A stretch of DNA of 64,000 nt from Acanthamoeba sp. SK_2022b (taxonomy: Eukaryota; Discosea; Longamoebia; Acanthamoebidae): the NCBI GenBank assembly GCA_027943245.1, contig JANDJZ010000149.1:1-64000 (forward strand). The letters are read 5' to 3'. The position numbers and the translations under genes were made by a program. Of this stretch, positions 11,515 to 23,882 are shown one piece after another (within the stretch, counting starts at the first letter, position 1; each line of letters opens with the position of its first letter). The notes beneath the pieces are model-generated. The model searched no databases and was not told where the DNA came from. It worked only from the letters and a program-made list of their open reading frames with translations.

Positions 11515-12979
11515 CCGGCGGGGGGGACCACCTTGACGCCGTCATGGCTGGCAATGGGATGAACCCAGTCAGGCTCGCCGCACTTGTAGGTGAGCATCTC
11601 CACCAGGGTGTCCACGTCCTGATCCCAAAACAAATAAGAAATTAAAAAAACGGAACGGGAGGCAGACACGAGAGCACGCGACAGACGCCAGCGGCCGCAC
11701 CTTGAACTTGGGGGTCAGACCGGCCCGCACGGTGTTGTCAGACGACGCCATGCACTCCACCATGTCACTGATGCCACGTGTCTATGTGAGCCGAAGCCAC
11801 GAGCGCTGCGCTGGGAAGAGGGGGGGGGGAGGAGGAGGTGAAGCTGGCGAGCGATACCCGTTGATGTAGGCGTGCGGCACGTTGGGGCCCAGGAAGACGG
11901 CTTGCCCGGGCACGAGGTGGAGGTGGTTGAGGAAGTAGGCCACGAAGCAGCCCACGTCCCCGGGGAACTGCTCGTTGAGCCGCAAGATGAGGGACTCGGT
12001 CTGCCTCACCACGTCGTCGCCATCGCGGCTCGCCTGGGATTGGGCGAGTCGGTCCTGGAGCTCCTTGAGGCCCTGGGCGATCAAGGCGGGGTCAGCCCGC
12101 ATGAGCCTTTCGAAGAGCGGCTTGACGGCCTCCTTGTCGCTCTTGCTGCCTGCGTCGGCGAGGAAGCGGTCGACGTGCTCCTACACGTTCATGCAGACAC
12201 GACGCGACGATCGTGAGAGGCAGCGGCGTGGCGTGCGTTTTGGAGGTGTTTCGATGCAGCATACCTGACCAACAATGCGAGCAAACTCGGGGGCGTGGCG
12301 GAAGAGGAGGGCCATTTGGTCCACGGTGCGGAACCCGCAGAGCACCTCGCATGGCGTCACGGCCAGCGCCATCTCCTACGTCACGTAGTCCACACACCAC
12401 CACCACCACCACCATCGTCATCGTCAGAGAGGGGGGAGAGAGAGAGAGGAGGTGTCAGGCCCAACTCAGTAGTCTCGAGAATTTGCCGGCACGAGTAGCG
12501 AGAGGAGGTAGTAGTAGTACGGGCTTGTGGTTGTCGTCAGGGTAGTGCTGGGGCTTGGTGTCGCGTAGGACGCGGCCCAGGCTGCGATCGGGGTGGGCCT
12601 GGATGGAGAGGGCCTGGCTGATGCTCAGCACCTTGAAGAGGAAGGGCAGCTGGCGTGCCTCCTTGTCGTTCTCCTTCTTGGTCTGTTCCTCGGCGGGCCA
12701 TCTCTGTTGGATCACGGAGCCGAGCGCCTCTGGGTGGAGATGCAACCAAGTAGCGAGGGACGTCTCGTGGCCTTGGCTGGTGGCGAGGTGCGAGGGGCAG
12801 TTGGGGTGGGTCCCCATCCAGAACTCGGCATAAGGCTGGTCCTCTTTGATGGTGACGGAAGGACTTCCTCCATTTCCATCCTTTGCTTGGCTGGCGGCGC
12901 GCAAGAGCTGGGCCACAACACTCTCGCTCCCCTTTTTGCCCCACGCATACTGCTGGCTCTTGCAATCAAGTCTAAGCAT
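11117..12979 (-). CDS. mpi: Mannose-6-phosphate isomerase (type I)
   Basis: Multi-exon minus-strand gene, ATG at 12979, stop at 11117. The N-terminus has the hallmark YAWGKKGSES, then YAEFWMGTHPNCPS. The zinc-site glutamine and histidine are in SIQAHPDRSLG. The following exon gives VTPCEVLCGFR, then come FLNHLHLVPGQAVFLG, the zinc-site histidine in NVPHAYING, and the helix MASSDNTVRAGLTPKF. The C-terminal cupin exons include EPDWVHPIASHDG and SFALVLIYDGEG. This is the full order of eukaryotic type I phosphomannose isomerase, which interconverts fructose-6-phosphate and mannose-6-phosphate in the cytosol for GDP-mannose and glycoprotein synthesis. At least six introns interrupt it; one contains a CA run followed by GA repeats (11469-11513). 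Confidence 0.93.
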
Positions 12980-13195
12980 CCCAATTCCAAAGATCGATCG
13001 TGCGTTTGCGAGCGAGAACAAGACAACAAATGTGTGAGTCTTCCGAAAAACACAAACTTTAGAAGCTTTGAGTGAGCTGAGCGACTGCAACGCAGACTCG
13101 CACGTATTCGAAGGTTAATAAACGAATAAGTGTCACTTTTCTTTACGGCAACACTATTTCTTTTGTTTCTTGTTTTTTGAGGATCTGGCAACAAG

Positions 13196-13540
13196 ATGAA
13201 CGCCAATCGCTTCACACCGAAATTTGTGGATGTGTTTTGCCGGAGCTGCACCTCCTTCCTCTTCAGATACCGCAAAAGATCAGAGGGCCCGCTTATGAAA
13301 TGCTTCATTGAGAAGATGCAGAAGAGTGCGCATCGCGATCTCTGTTTCACTTAATCTGCAGATCAGAACGAATGCTCACCCCGTTGCAACCGCGTAGGTC
13401 CTGCCGTAACGGCAGAACCCATCTGCCCACAGTGTAAGACTGAGATAGGGCAGGTGCGTTTCATCAACGGGGCACCAGCATGGAAGATGATTACACGAGC
13501 GATTACATGGAAAAAGACGGAAAACAACGAAAACCATTGA
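13196..13540 (+). CDS. Small zinc-ribbon protein, 102 residues
   Basis: Two exons, 13196-13325 and 13362-13540, with a 36-base intron (donor GTGCGC, acceptor CTGCAG) that keeps the frame. The protein starts MNANRFTPKFVDVFCRSC and continues SFLFRYRKRSEGPLMKC. After the intron it has ECSPRC, then ICPQCKTEIGQVRFINGAPAW, and ends at TGA 13540. Two CxxC pairs plus extra cysteines suggest a zinc ribbon; the LFRYRKR..P...KC and CPxC...INGxPA pattern is shared, from memory, with small uncharacterised bacterial and eukaryotic proteins. No function is assigned. Its start is 216 bases from the divergent phosphomannose isomerase ATG. It is too small and too spliced to show as one long open frame. Confidence 0.6.
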
Positions 13541-13943
13541 TGTGCATAATCACACCATGAACTTGTACAGATTGAATTCAAACAAAACAGCGATCTGCCC
13601 CTCTAATTCCAACGCTATCTTAATCTCTGAGATGCAAACGGTTAATTTTGAATATTTTGATTTTTATATTTGATTTTTGGTTTCCTTCCGAACGTGTAAA
13701 TGCGTTACAAAGCTCAGGTCGAAGAAACCACGCTGCCCTTAGCTCGCAAGAGACATCCACCCTCGTCTCCTGATGGGCGCGGCCAGAAAACGCCGATGAA
13801 GATGATCGCTCAGCCGTCGGGAGACCCGGCCGTCATTCGAAAGAGATTGGAGGAGGCCCATCATCGAATTGGTAGAGATCATGGTCGTCACCGTTGTCGG
13901 ACCGCGCACACCAGAAGGCGAGGGCCGAGGCTGGTGGAGAAGC
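13541..13943. other. Convergent 3' region
   Basis: About 400 bases between the zinc-ribbon stop and the eIF4A stop. A plus-strand open frame from 13700 runs into eIF4A antisense, and it is rich in R/P/H, which suggests a composition artefact. No RNA gene was recognised. Confidence 0.45.
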
Positions 13944-15182
13944 TTACAGGTAGGAGGCCACGTCGACGGGCATGGGCTCGATGACGGTGTCGTAGTACCT
14001 CTCGAGATCGCGCAGATCCTTGAGATCGTCCTGCGTGACAAAATTGAGGGCAAGTCCCTTACGACCGAAACGGCCAGAGCGACCGATCCTGTGGAGGTAG
14101 TTCTCCTTGCTGCGGGGGAGATCGTAGTTGATGACGACGGAGACCTGCTGGACGTCGATACCGCGGGCGAGAAGATCGGTGGTGATGAGGACTCGGCTCG
14201 AGCCAGTCCTGAACTCCTCCATGATCTTCTTCCTCTCGCTGGGGTCGACGGAACCGTGGGTGGCCGAGACGGTGAAGTTGTCCCTGGTCATCCTCTCGGT
14301 GAGCCAATCGACCTTCCTCCTGGCGTTACAGAAGATGACGGCCTGTGTAATGTTGATGTCGTTGTAGAGATCGCAGAGCGTCTCGTACTTCCACTGCTCG
14401 CGCTCGCAGTTGACGTAGAACTGGTTGATACCCTGGAGGGTCAGCTCCTCCTGCTTGACGAGGATGTTGACCGGGTTGTTCATGAACCTCTTGGTGATGT
14501 CGAGGCACTCGGGGGGCAGGGTGGCCGAGAAGATGCCGACCTGCACGTTGTGAGGCAGCGTCTTGAAGATGTCCCTGATGATTTCCTCGAAACCCTTGGA
14601 CAACATCTCGTCGGCCTCATCGAGCACGAAGGTCCTGATCCTCTCGGCGATGAGATCGCCGCGCGAGATCATGTCGAAGATACGGCCGGGGGTACCGACC
14701 ACGACGTGGACACCATCGCGGAGAATGCGCCTGTCGTCATCGACGCGGGTGCCTCCGGTGAGGGTGTGGGTCTTGATGCCCATGTGGGCGCCGAGAGCCT
14801 GGACGACGCGGTTGACCTGCTGGGCCAGCTCGCGGGTGGGCACGACGATGAGGGCCTGGGCGTCCTTGCCAGCCAGATCGATCTGCTGGAGGATACCAAT
14901 GCCGAACGTGGCCGTCTTGCCGGTACCGGACTGGGCCTGGGCGATGATGTCCTTGCCCTGGGAGAGCGGCACGATGGCGCGCTGCTGGATGGCCGACGGC
15001 TTCTCGAAACCGTAGGCGTAGATGCCGCGGAGGAGCTCATCCCTGAGGCCCATGCTGTCGAAGTCGGCGATGGGCTCGACATCGGATTCGACGGTCTCGT
15101 AGGTAGCGGTGTAGCCAGCACCAGAGCGCTCACCACCCTCGGCAGCCTTGTCGAATTGCTCGCTGAGTTTAGCCTGATCCAT
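13944..15182 (-). CDS. eIF4A: Eukaryotic initiation factor 4A (DEAD-box RNA helicase)
   Basis: A single exon of 412 residues, close to the usual eIF4A length. All DEAD-box motifs are present in order: Q motif [10 protein letters not shown], motif I AQSGTGKT, Ia PTRELAQQV, Ib [40 protein letters not shown] and [12 protein letters not shown]. It ends DVASYL. It works in the eIF4F complex, unwinding mRNA 5' leaders with ATP for ribosome scanning. Absence of introns and extreme C/G third-position bias fit very high expression. It is divergent from LAMTOR5 across about 520 bases. Confidence 0.97.
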   Translation of the reverse strand: MDQAKLSEQFDKAAEGGERSGAGYTATYETVESDVEPIADFDSMGLRDELLRGIYAYGFEKPSAIQQRAIVPLSQGKDIIAQAQSGTGKTATFGIGILQQIDLAGKDAQALIVVPTRELAQQVNRVVQALGAHMGIKTHTLTGGTRVDDDRRILRDGVHVVVGTPGRIFDMISRGDLIAERIRTFVLDEADEMLSKGFEEIIRDIFKTLPHNVQVGIFSATLPPECLDITKRFMNNPVNILVKQEELTLQGINQFYVNCEREQWKYETLCDLYNDINITQAVIFCNARRKVDWLTERMTRDNFTVSATHGSVDPSERKKIMEEFRTGSSRVLITTDLLARGIDVQQVSVVINYDLPRSKENYLHRIGRSGRFGRKGLALNFVTQDDLKDLRDLERYYDTVIEPMPVDVASYL

Positions 15183-15700
15183 GTTGATGATTGAACTGTT
15201 GTTGTTGTTGTTTGACGTTTGGTGAGGAAACGAAGGTCAGCTGACGGCTTTTATACCCCAAACCCACTCCCTGGCCATTTCTCAGGAAGATCGACGGAAC
15301 GTGGGAAAATTGGGAAGAATGGAGGAAATGCGGAAAAATCTGATGGGCCGCTACTTGAATCGAGATCTCACCGAAGGCAACACAGAAAGGAGCGGGAAGA
15401 CCCTCCACACAGACCAGAACGCACTAGATCTAACAAACGAGCACTATACGCCAGATGAAGAGGAGAAGGGCAGCGAGAAGGCACCTTTTTTTACGCTTCG
15501 CTGTAGACGGTCGGAAACAAAGGACCCTCCGGTACTGCCCGTCTTTGGCTTTGATTCGCGGAGTTACGTGCAGAGAAATAAGCAGGAATGCAGGAATGCC
15601 ACGCATGAGGTGTTGTTACAGTTTTTCTGCGCGTTTTGTGCCCCCAAGGGTTTCCTTTTGCTTTTTCTGCATTAATCTCCCCATTTTGTTGCGAATCAAC
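15183..15700. promoter_or_regulatory. Divergent region between eIF4A and LAMTOR5
   Basis: About 518 bases should hold both 5' UTRs and promoters. A (TTG)n run sits next to the eIF4A ATG. No clear TATA element was identified. Short open frames here lack splice partners. Confidence 0.4.
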
Positions 15701-16264
15701 ATGGCCGGTAATGGATTTCTGGACGGCACCTTCGAGAAGGCGATGACCAACTTGTACCTCACAATTCTTTCCGCACACATCCTCATATCTTTTTATTGTT
15801 TCTAAACAATTGCGCCATCATATATGCTCTTCTCCTTGGATTAAAGGCTGCACGAGAGCGGTGTTGTTGGCGTGAGCAGCACCGATCAGAATGGCCTTTG
15901 CGTCAGCGGTGCGTACTCCACATCCCCCCCCCCCCGTACGGCTGCACCTGTTGACCTTTGATCCCTGTTCGGTGTCTCAGCCAAGGGCAGCGCCAATGCC
16001 TCTGCTTCTGGCTACATTCGATCTCTGTCCAACCGCGCCAGAGAGCTCGCCCCCAGCGACTCGGAGAAGCCCACTATCTGCATTGAAACCGAGTCCACGT
16101 ACGTGCGCGTTCGCGGCTTCTCTTGTTCTGTGCGCGCCTTTAGTGCAGCCTGGTTCGTCTCCATCACGCGTTCTTTGTGGACTCACGTCATCCTTTGGCT
16201 TCACAGAAACATCTTCATCCGCGACGAGGACAACCTCACGGTGGCCGTCTATCGCATCCCCTAA
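15701..16264 (+). CDS. LAMTOR5: LAMTOR5 (HBXIP) homologue, Ragulator subunit
   Basis: Four short exons join to about 90 residues, the family's length. Exon 1 gives MAGNGFLDGTFEKAMTNL. Exon 2 gives ESGVVGVSSTDQNGLCVSA, and exon 3 KGSANASASGYIRSLSN and PTICIETEST. Exon 4 gives NIFIRDEDNLTVAVYRIP and TAA at 16264. The order GVxxTDxxGL, KG, an alpha helix, ICxExE, and a final I.I...L.VAV strand matches the roadblock-type fold of human LAMTOR5. As part of Ragulator it would anchor Rag GTPases to the lysosome surface for TORC1 control. ATG 15701 follows a pyrimidine-rich leader. Confidence 0.82.
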
Positions 16265-16683
16265 GCTTGCATGTATGTTCGGTCTTGCTCCACAATGCAC
16301 CATCGCCATCACGGCTCGCAACGAGTCCCATCGTGCGCGTTTTCGAAAACACCAAGCACGCTTGCGCGACAGGTCGTTGGGCAGCCGTACGCGGCGTAGC
16401 ACGGCTCACTTACTGACCTGACAGCGCAGCGCAGCGTCGCGTAACGGGATCGTGCTCTTGTCTCGCGTGTTTGGGCGTAAAAGACAGCAACTTTTCTGCC
16501 GGCCAATGAGGTCTCGGAAATTTCGTGGCAGGGAGACACAAATCGAGAAATATTTTGGGACAGAATGCTCTTTCTTGGCCGCGACTCGCACAGGCCACAC
16601 AGCGCGGCGAGATTCGATTTATTTAGTGTTCTTTTCTCTTCTCTTTGATACAAAGCCGCATTTCTCTGGCGGCATCAGCTGAA
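16265..16683. other. Intergenic region upstream of PRP8
   Basis: About 420 bases with no convincing gene. A GCGCAGCGCAGCG run lies near 16426. The PRP8 frame stays open up to 16645, but the conserved start is ATG 16684. Presumed LAMTOR5 3' UTR and PRP8 promoter. Confidence 0.45.
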
Positions 16684-19600
16684 ATGGCGGACACTGAGAC
16701 CGTGCACATGCACGACGCACCCTCTGCGGCCGAGAAGGCGCTGGAGGAGAAGTCGCGCAAGTGGCATCAGCTCAATTCGAAGCGATATGGAGAGAAGAGG
16801 AAATTCGGGCACGTCGAGCCGCAGAAGGAGGACATGCCCCCCGAGCACATCCGCAAGATCATTAAGGATCATGGAGACATGTCGAGCAAGAAGTTCAGGC
16901 ACGACAAGCGCGTGTACCTGGGAGCGCTCAAGTACGTGCCGCATGCGATCCTCAAGCTACTCGAGAACATGCCGATGCCGTGGGAGCAGGTGCGCGAGGT
17001 GCCAGTGCTCTACCACATCACGGGCGCCATCACCTTCGTCAACCAGATCCCCCTCGTCGTGGAGCCCATTTACATCGCGCAGTGGGGCACGATGTGGATC
17101 ATGATGAGGCGCGAGAAGCGAGATCGTCGGCATTTCAAGCGCATGCGCTTCCCGCCGTTCGATGACGAGGAGCCGCCGCTCGACTACGGCGACAACATCA
17201 TGGACGTCGAGCCGCTCGACCCGATCCAAATGGAATTCGAGGAGATCGAGGACGCCCCCGTCAAAGATTGGCTGTACGATAATCGGCCGCTCGCTGATAC
17301 CAAGTACATCAACGGACCGAGCTACAAGAGCTGGCGCCTGCCGCTCCCCATCATGGCCAATCTGTACCGTCTCGCGAGCCAGCTGCTCAGCGACCTCAAC
17401 GACAAGAACTACTTCTACCTCTTCGACACCAAGTCGTTCTTCACCGCGAAGGCGCTCAACATGGCCATCCCCGGTGGTCCCAAATTCGAGCCCATGTATC
17501 GCGACATCGACGAGGCCGACGAGGACTGGAACGAGTTCAACGACATCAACAAGCTCATCATCCGGCATCAGCTGCGCACGGAGTACAAGGTGGCCTTCCC
17601 CTACCTGTACAACAACCGGCCGAGGAGCGTGCACATCACCCCCTATCACCACCCGCTCTCGGTCTACATCAAGACCGACGATCCCGATCTGCCGGCGTTC
17701 TACTTCGATCCGCTCATCAACCCCATCTCGTCGTGGCGAGGCGAGAAGGGCCGCGAGCACGAGGAGCAGCTCGACGACTTCCTGGAGGGCGAGGAGTTTG
17801 CGCTGCCCGAGGGCGTGGAGCCGCTGCTCAAGGACACGGACCTCTTCACCGACAACACGGCCAGCGGCATCGCGCTCTACTGGGCGCCGCGCCCGTTCAA
17901 CCTCCGCTCGGGCCGCACGAGGCGCGCGCAGGACGTGCCCCTGGTCAAGTCGTGGTACATGGAGCACTGCCCGCAGAACCACCCGGTCAAGGTGCGGGTG
18001 AGCTACCAGAAGCTGCTCAAGTGCTACGTGCTCAACCAGCTCAAGCACCGGCCGCCCAAGGCGCTCAACAAGCGCTACCTGTTCCGCTCGCTGGCGGCGA
18101 CCAAGTTCTTCCAGTCGACGGAGCTCGACTGGGTGGAGGCCGGGCTGCAGGTGTGCCGGCAGGGCTACAACATGCTCAACCTGCTCATCCACCGCAAGAA
18201 CCTCAACTACCTCCACCTCGACTACAACTTCAACCTCAAGCCGGTCAAGACGCTCACCACCAAGGAGAGGAAGAAGTCGCGATTCGGTAACGCCTTCCAC
18301 CTGTGCCGCGAGATCCTCCGGCTCACCAAGCTCGTCGTCGACGCCAACGTCCACTTCCGCCTGGGCCACGTCGACGCCTTCCAGCTCGCCGACGGCCTCC
18401 AGTACATCTTTGCGCACGTGGGCCAGCTCACCGGCATGTACCGCTACAAGTACCGCCTCATGCGCCAGATCCGCATGTGCAAGGACCTCAAGCACCTCAT
18501 CTACTACCGCTTCAACACGGGCCCCGTGGGCAAGGGCCCCGGCTGCGGCGTGTGGGCGCCCGCGTGGCGCGTGTGGCTCTTCTTCCTGCGCGGCGTCGTG
18601 CCGCTGCTCGAGCGGTGGCTGGGCAACCTGCTGGCGCGCCAGTTCGAGGGCCGCCACTCCAAGGGCATCGCCAAGACCGTCACCAAGCAGCGCGTGGAGA
18701 GCCACTTTGACCTCGAGCTCCGCGCCGCGGTGATGCACGACATCCTCGACATGATGCCCGAGGGCATCCGCGCCAACAAGTCGCGCACCATCCTCCAGCA
18801 CCTGAGCGAGGCGTGGCGCTGCTGGAAGGCCAACATCCCGTGGAAGGTGCCCGGCCTGCCGGCGCCGATCGAGAACATGATCCTGCGCTACGTCAAGTCC
18901 AAGGCCGACTGGTGGACCAACGTGGCGCACTACAACCGGGAGCGCATCCGCCGCGGGGCCACCGTGGACAAGACGGTGTGCAAGAAGAACCTGGGGCGGC
19001 TCACGCGCCTGTGGCTCAAGGCCGAGCAGGAGCGGCAGCACAACTACCTCAAGGACGGGCCCTACATCACGGCCGAGGAGGCCGTGGCCATCTACACGAC
19101 GACGGTGCACTGGCTCGAGAGCCGCAAGTTCTCGCCGATCCCGTTCCCGCCGCTCAACTACAAGCACGACACCAAGCTGCTCATCCTGTCGCTCGAGCAC
19201 CTCAAGGAGGCCTACAGCGTCAAGAGCAGGCTCAACCAGTCGCAGCGCGAGGAGCTGGGCCTGGTCGAGCAGGCCTACGACAACCCGCACGAGGCCCTCA
19301 GCCGCATCAAGCGCCACCTCCTCACGCAGAGGGCGTTCAAGGAGCTGGGCATCGAGTTCATGGACCTCTACAGCTACCTCATCCCCGTCTACGACGTCGA
19401 GCCGCTCGAGAAGATCACCGACGCCTACCTCGACCAGTACGTGTGGTACGAGGCCGACAAGCGTCACCTCTTCCCCAACTGGATCAAGCCCGCCGACACG
19501 GAGCCGCCGCCGCTCCTGACCTACAAGTGGTGCCAGGGGATCAACAACCTCACCGACGTGTGGGACACGAGCAACGGCGAGTGCGTGGTGCTGATGGAGA

Positions 19601-21189
19601 CCAAGCTGGAGAAGGTCTACGAGAAGATCGACCTCACGCTCCTCAACCGGCTCCTGCGCCTCATCCTCGACCACAACATCGCCGACTACATGACGGCCAA
19701 GAACAACGTGGTCATGAACTACAAGGACATGAACCACACCAACTCGTACGGCCTCATCCGCGGCCTCCAGTTCGCGTCGTTCATCTTCCAGTACTACGGC
19801 CTCGTGCTCGACCTCCTCGTGCTGGGCCTCACGCGCGCGTCCGAGATCGCCGGCGCCCCGCAGATGCCCAACGACTTCCTCACCTTCCGCTCGGTCGAGG
19901 AGGAGACGCGCCACCCGATCCGGCTCTACTCGCGCTACATCGACCGCATCCACATGTGCTTCCGGTTCACGCACGACGAGGCCAAGGAGCTCATCCAGCG
20001 CTACCTCACCGAGCACCCGGACCCCAACAACGAGAACATCGTCGGGTACAACAACAAGAAGTGCTGGCCGCGCGACGCGCGCATGCGCCTGATGAAGCAC
20101 GACGTCAACCTCGGGCGCGCCGTCTTCTGGGACATCAAGAACCGGCTGCTGCGCTCGCTGACGACGATCGAGTGGGACAACAGCTTCCTCTCGGTCTACA
20201 GCAGGGACAACCCCAACCTGCTGTTCGCCATGTGCGGCTTCGAGGTCCGCATACTGCCCAAGTGCCGGTCGCTCAACGAGGAGTTCACGCAGCAGGACGG
20301 CGTGTGGAACCTCCAGAACGAGAACACCAAGGAGCGCACGGCGCAGGCCTTCCTGCGCGTGGACGAGGAGTCGCTGGGGCGGTTCGAGAACCGCATCCGC
20401 ATGGTGCTCATGGCGTCGGGCTCGACGACCTTCACCAAGATCGTCAACAAGTGGAACACGTCGCTGATCGGCCTCATGACCTACTACCGCGAGGCCACCG
20501 TGCACACGCAGGAGCTGCTCGACCTGCTGGTCAAGTGCGAGAACAAGATCCAGACGCGCGTCAAGATCGGCCTCAACTCCAAGATGCCGTCGCGGTTCCC
20601 GCCGGTGGTGTTCTACACGCCCAAGGAGCTGGGCGGCCTGGGCATGCTCTCGATGGGCCACGTGCTGATCCCGCAGTCGGACCTGCGCTACTCGAAGCAG
20701 ACCAGCGTGGGCGCGACGCACTTCCGGAGCGGCATGTCGCACGAGGAGGACCAGCTCATCCCGAACCTGTATCGCTACATCCAGCCGTGGGAGCAGGAGT
20801 TCATCGACTCGCAGCGCGTGTGGGCCGAGTACGCGCTCAAGCGGCAGGAGGCCAACGCGCAGAACAAGCGCCTCACGCTCGAGGACCTGGAGGACTCGTG
20901 GGACCGCGGCATCCCGCGCATCAACACGCTCTTCCAGAAGGACCGCCACACGCTGGCCTACGACAAGGGGTGGCGGCTGCGCACGGACTGGAAGCAGTAC
21001 CAGGTGCTCAAGCAGAACCCCTTCTGGTGGACGCACCAGCGCCACGACGGCAAGCTGTGGAACCTCAACAACTACCGCACGGACATGATCCAGGCGCTGG
21101 GGGGCGTGGAGGGCATCCTCGAGCACACGCTCTTCAAGGGGACCTACTTCCCGACGTGGGAGGGCCTCTTCTGGGAGAAGGCCTCGGGC

Positions 21190-21227
<38 letters not shown>

Positions 21228-23691
21228 GCAGCGGTCGGGCCTCAACCAGATCCCCAACCGGCGGTTCACGCTCTGGTGGTCGCCCACCATCAACCGGGCC
21301 AACGTCTACGTCGGGTTCCAAGTGCAGCTGGACCTGACGGGCATCTTCATGCACGGCAAGATCCCCACGCTCAAGATCTCGCTCATCCAGATCTTCCGCG
21401 CGCACCTGTGGCAGAAGATCCACGAGAGCGTCGTGATGGACCTGTGCCAGGTGTTTGACCAGGAGCTCGACGCCCTCGAGATCGAGACGGTGCAGAAGGA
21501 GACCATCCACCCGCGCAAGTCCTACAAGATGAACTCGTCGTGCGCCGACGTGCTCCTCTTCGCCGCCTACAAGTGGCCCGTGTCCAAGCCCTCGCTCCTC
21601 ACCGACACCAACGACGTCTTTGACTCGCACACCACCAAGTACTGGATCGACGTCCAGCTCCGCTGGGGCGACTACGACTCGCACGACATCGAGCGCTACG
21701 CGCGCGCCAAGTTCCTCGACTACACCACCGACAACATGAGCATCTACCCCTCGCCCACGGGCGTGCTCATCGCGCTCGACCTCGCCTACAACCTCTACAG
21801 CGCCTTTGGCAACTGGTTCACGGGCGTCAAGCCCCTCCTCGGCCAGGCCATGGCCAAGATCATGAAGTCCAACCCGGCCCTCTACGTGCTCCGCGAGCGC
21901 ATCCGCAAGGGCCTCCAGCTCTACTCGTCCGAGCCCACCGAGCCCTACCTCTCCTCCCAGAACTACGGCGAGCTCTTCTCCAACCAGATCATCTGGTTCG
22001 TCGACGACACCAACGTCTACCGCGTCACCATCCACAAGACCTTCGAGGGCAACCTCACCACCAAGCCCATCAACGGCGGCATCTTCATCTTCAACCCGCG
22101 CACGGGCCAGCTCTTCCTCAAGATCATCCACACCTCGGTGTGGGCCGGCCAGAAGCGCCTCGGCCAGCTGGCCAAGTGGAAGACCGCCGAGGAGGTGGCG
22201 GCCCTCATCCGGTCGCTGCCCGTGGAGGAGCAGCCCAAGCAGATCATCGTGACGCGCAAGGGCATGCTCGACCCGCTCGAGGTGCACCTGCTCGACTTCC
22301 CCAACATCGTCATCAAGGGCTCGGAGCTGCAGCTGCCCTTCCAGGCCTGCCTCAAGATCGAGAAGTTTGGCGACCTCATCCTCAAGGCCACCGAGCCGCA
22401 GATGGTGCTCTTCAACATCTACGACGACTGGCTCAAGACCATCTCCTCCTACACGGCCTTCTCGCGCCTCGTGCTCATCCTGCGCTCGCTCCACGTCAAC
22501 CACGAGAAGACGCGCGTCATCCTCAAGCCCGACAAGACCGTCGTCACGCAGCCGCACCACATCTGGCCCTCGCTCAACGACGAGCAGTGGATCAAGGTCG
22601 AGGTCTCGCTCAAGGACCTCATCCTCTCCGACTACGGCAAGAAGAACAACGTCAACGTGGCCTCGCTCACCCAGTCCGAGATCCGCGACATCATCCTCGG
22701 CATGGAGATCTCGCCGCCCTCGGAGCAGCGCCAGCAGATCGCCGAGATCGAGAAGCAGACCAAGGAGGCCAGCCAGCTCACCGCCGTCACCACCAAGACC
22801 ACCAACGTGCACGGCGACGAGATCACCGTCACCACGACCTCGCCCTACGGCCAGAAGATGTTCACCTCCAAGACCGACTGGCGCGTGCGCGCCATCTCGG
22901 CCACCAACCTCCACCTCCGCACCAACCACATCTACGTCTCCTCGGACGACGTCAAGGAGACCGGCTTCACCTACGTCCTCCCCAAGAACGTCCTCAAGAA
23001 GTTCATCACCATCTCCGACCTCCGCACCCAGGTCGCCGGCTTCATGTACGGCGTCAGCCCGCCCGACAACCCCATGGTCAAGGAGATCCGCTGCATCGTC
23101 ATGCCCCCCCAGTGGGGCACCCACCAGGAGGTCAACCTCCCCCACCAGCTCCCCGAGCACGAGTACCTGGCCGACATGGAGCCCCTCGGCTGGATCCACA
23201 CCCAGCCCAACGAGCTCCCCCAGCTGCCCCCCGGCGACGTCATCACCCACGCCGGCATCATGACCGACAACAAGGCCTGGGACGCCGACAGGGCCATCGT
23301 CATCACCGTCTCCTTCACCCCCGGCTCCTGCTCCCTCACCGCCTACAAGCTCACCCCCGCCGGCTACACCTGGGGCCAGCAGAACCGCGACAACCACACC
23401 CACAACTTCTCGGGCTACTCCCCCCTCTTCTACGAGAAGGTCCCCATGCTCCTCTCCGACCGCTTCCTCGGCTTCTACATGGTCCCCGAGCACGGCATGT
23501 GGAACTACAACTTCTCCGGCGTCAAGCACAACCCCAACATGAAGTACTCCCTCATCCTCGCCAACCCCCGCGAGTTCTACAACGAGTCCTTCCGCCCCAC
23601 CCACTTCCTCTCCTGGGTCTCCTCCGAGGACGCCGCCTCCCCCGACGCCGACGACGCCCTCGACGCCGACCGCGAGAACCTCTTTGATTAG
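16684..23691 (+). CDS. PRPF8: Pre-mRNA-processing-splicing factor PRP8, intronless
   Basis: One uninterrupted frame of 2335 residues, the same length as human PRPF8. The N-terminal PRO8NT region follows an acidic start ([20 protein letters not shown] near residue 63). The most conserved stretches follow through the reverse-transcriptase-like core, the linker and the endonuclease-like region. The RNase-H-like domain IV and the C-terminal MPN/JAB domain come last; the latter contains [13 protein letters not shown] and ends [10 protein letters not shown] and [14 protein letters not shown]8 is the U5 snRNP scaffold that holds U5/U6 snRNA and the splice sites in the spliceosome catalytic core and binds BRR2 and SNU114. 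Third positions are almost all C or G, which also creates a long artefactual antisense frame. The gene has no introns although its neighbours do. Confidence 0.98.
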
Positions 23692-23882
23692 TTAACGTTC
23701 TTTTTTTTTTTTTTTTGGGGCCAGACCGAGACTTGCACCTCACCCCGTTCTCCCTCTTTCCTCTCTCTCTCCTCTCATGTTAATTTATTGTCCCCCCCCC
23801 CACAACCACCAATGAATACCCCCCTTGTCAACAACAAGCGTTGGAAGAAGACGATCTTTTGGGTGGGGGGGGGTTCCACTTT

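Noticed and set aside
13700..13984. Plus-strand open frame of 94 codons near the eIF4A 3' end
   Set aside because: It overlaps the eIF4A coding end antisense, has no domain and has an R/P/H-rich composition.
13869..15194. Plus-strand open frame of 441 codons opposite eIF4A
   Set aside because: The same composition effect; eIF4A on the other strand has all helicase motifs.
16957..23604. Minus-strand open frame of 2215 codons across PRP8
   Set aside because: It mirrors the PRP8 codons, whose C/G third positions rarely create antisense stops. The product is a monotonous V/L/E/G/D/H-rich sequence with no domain.
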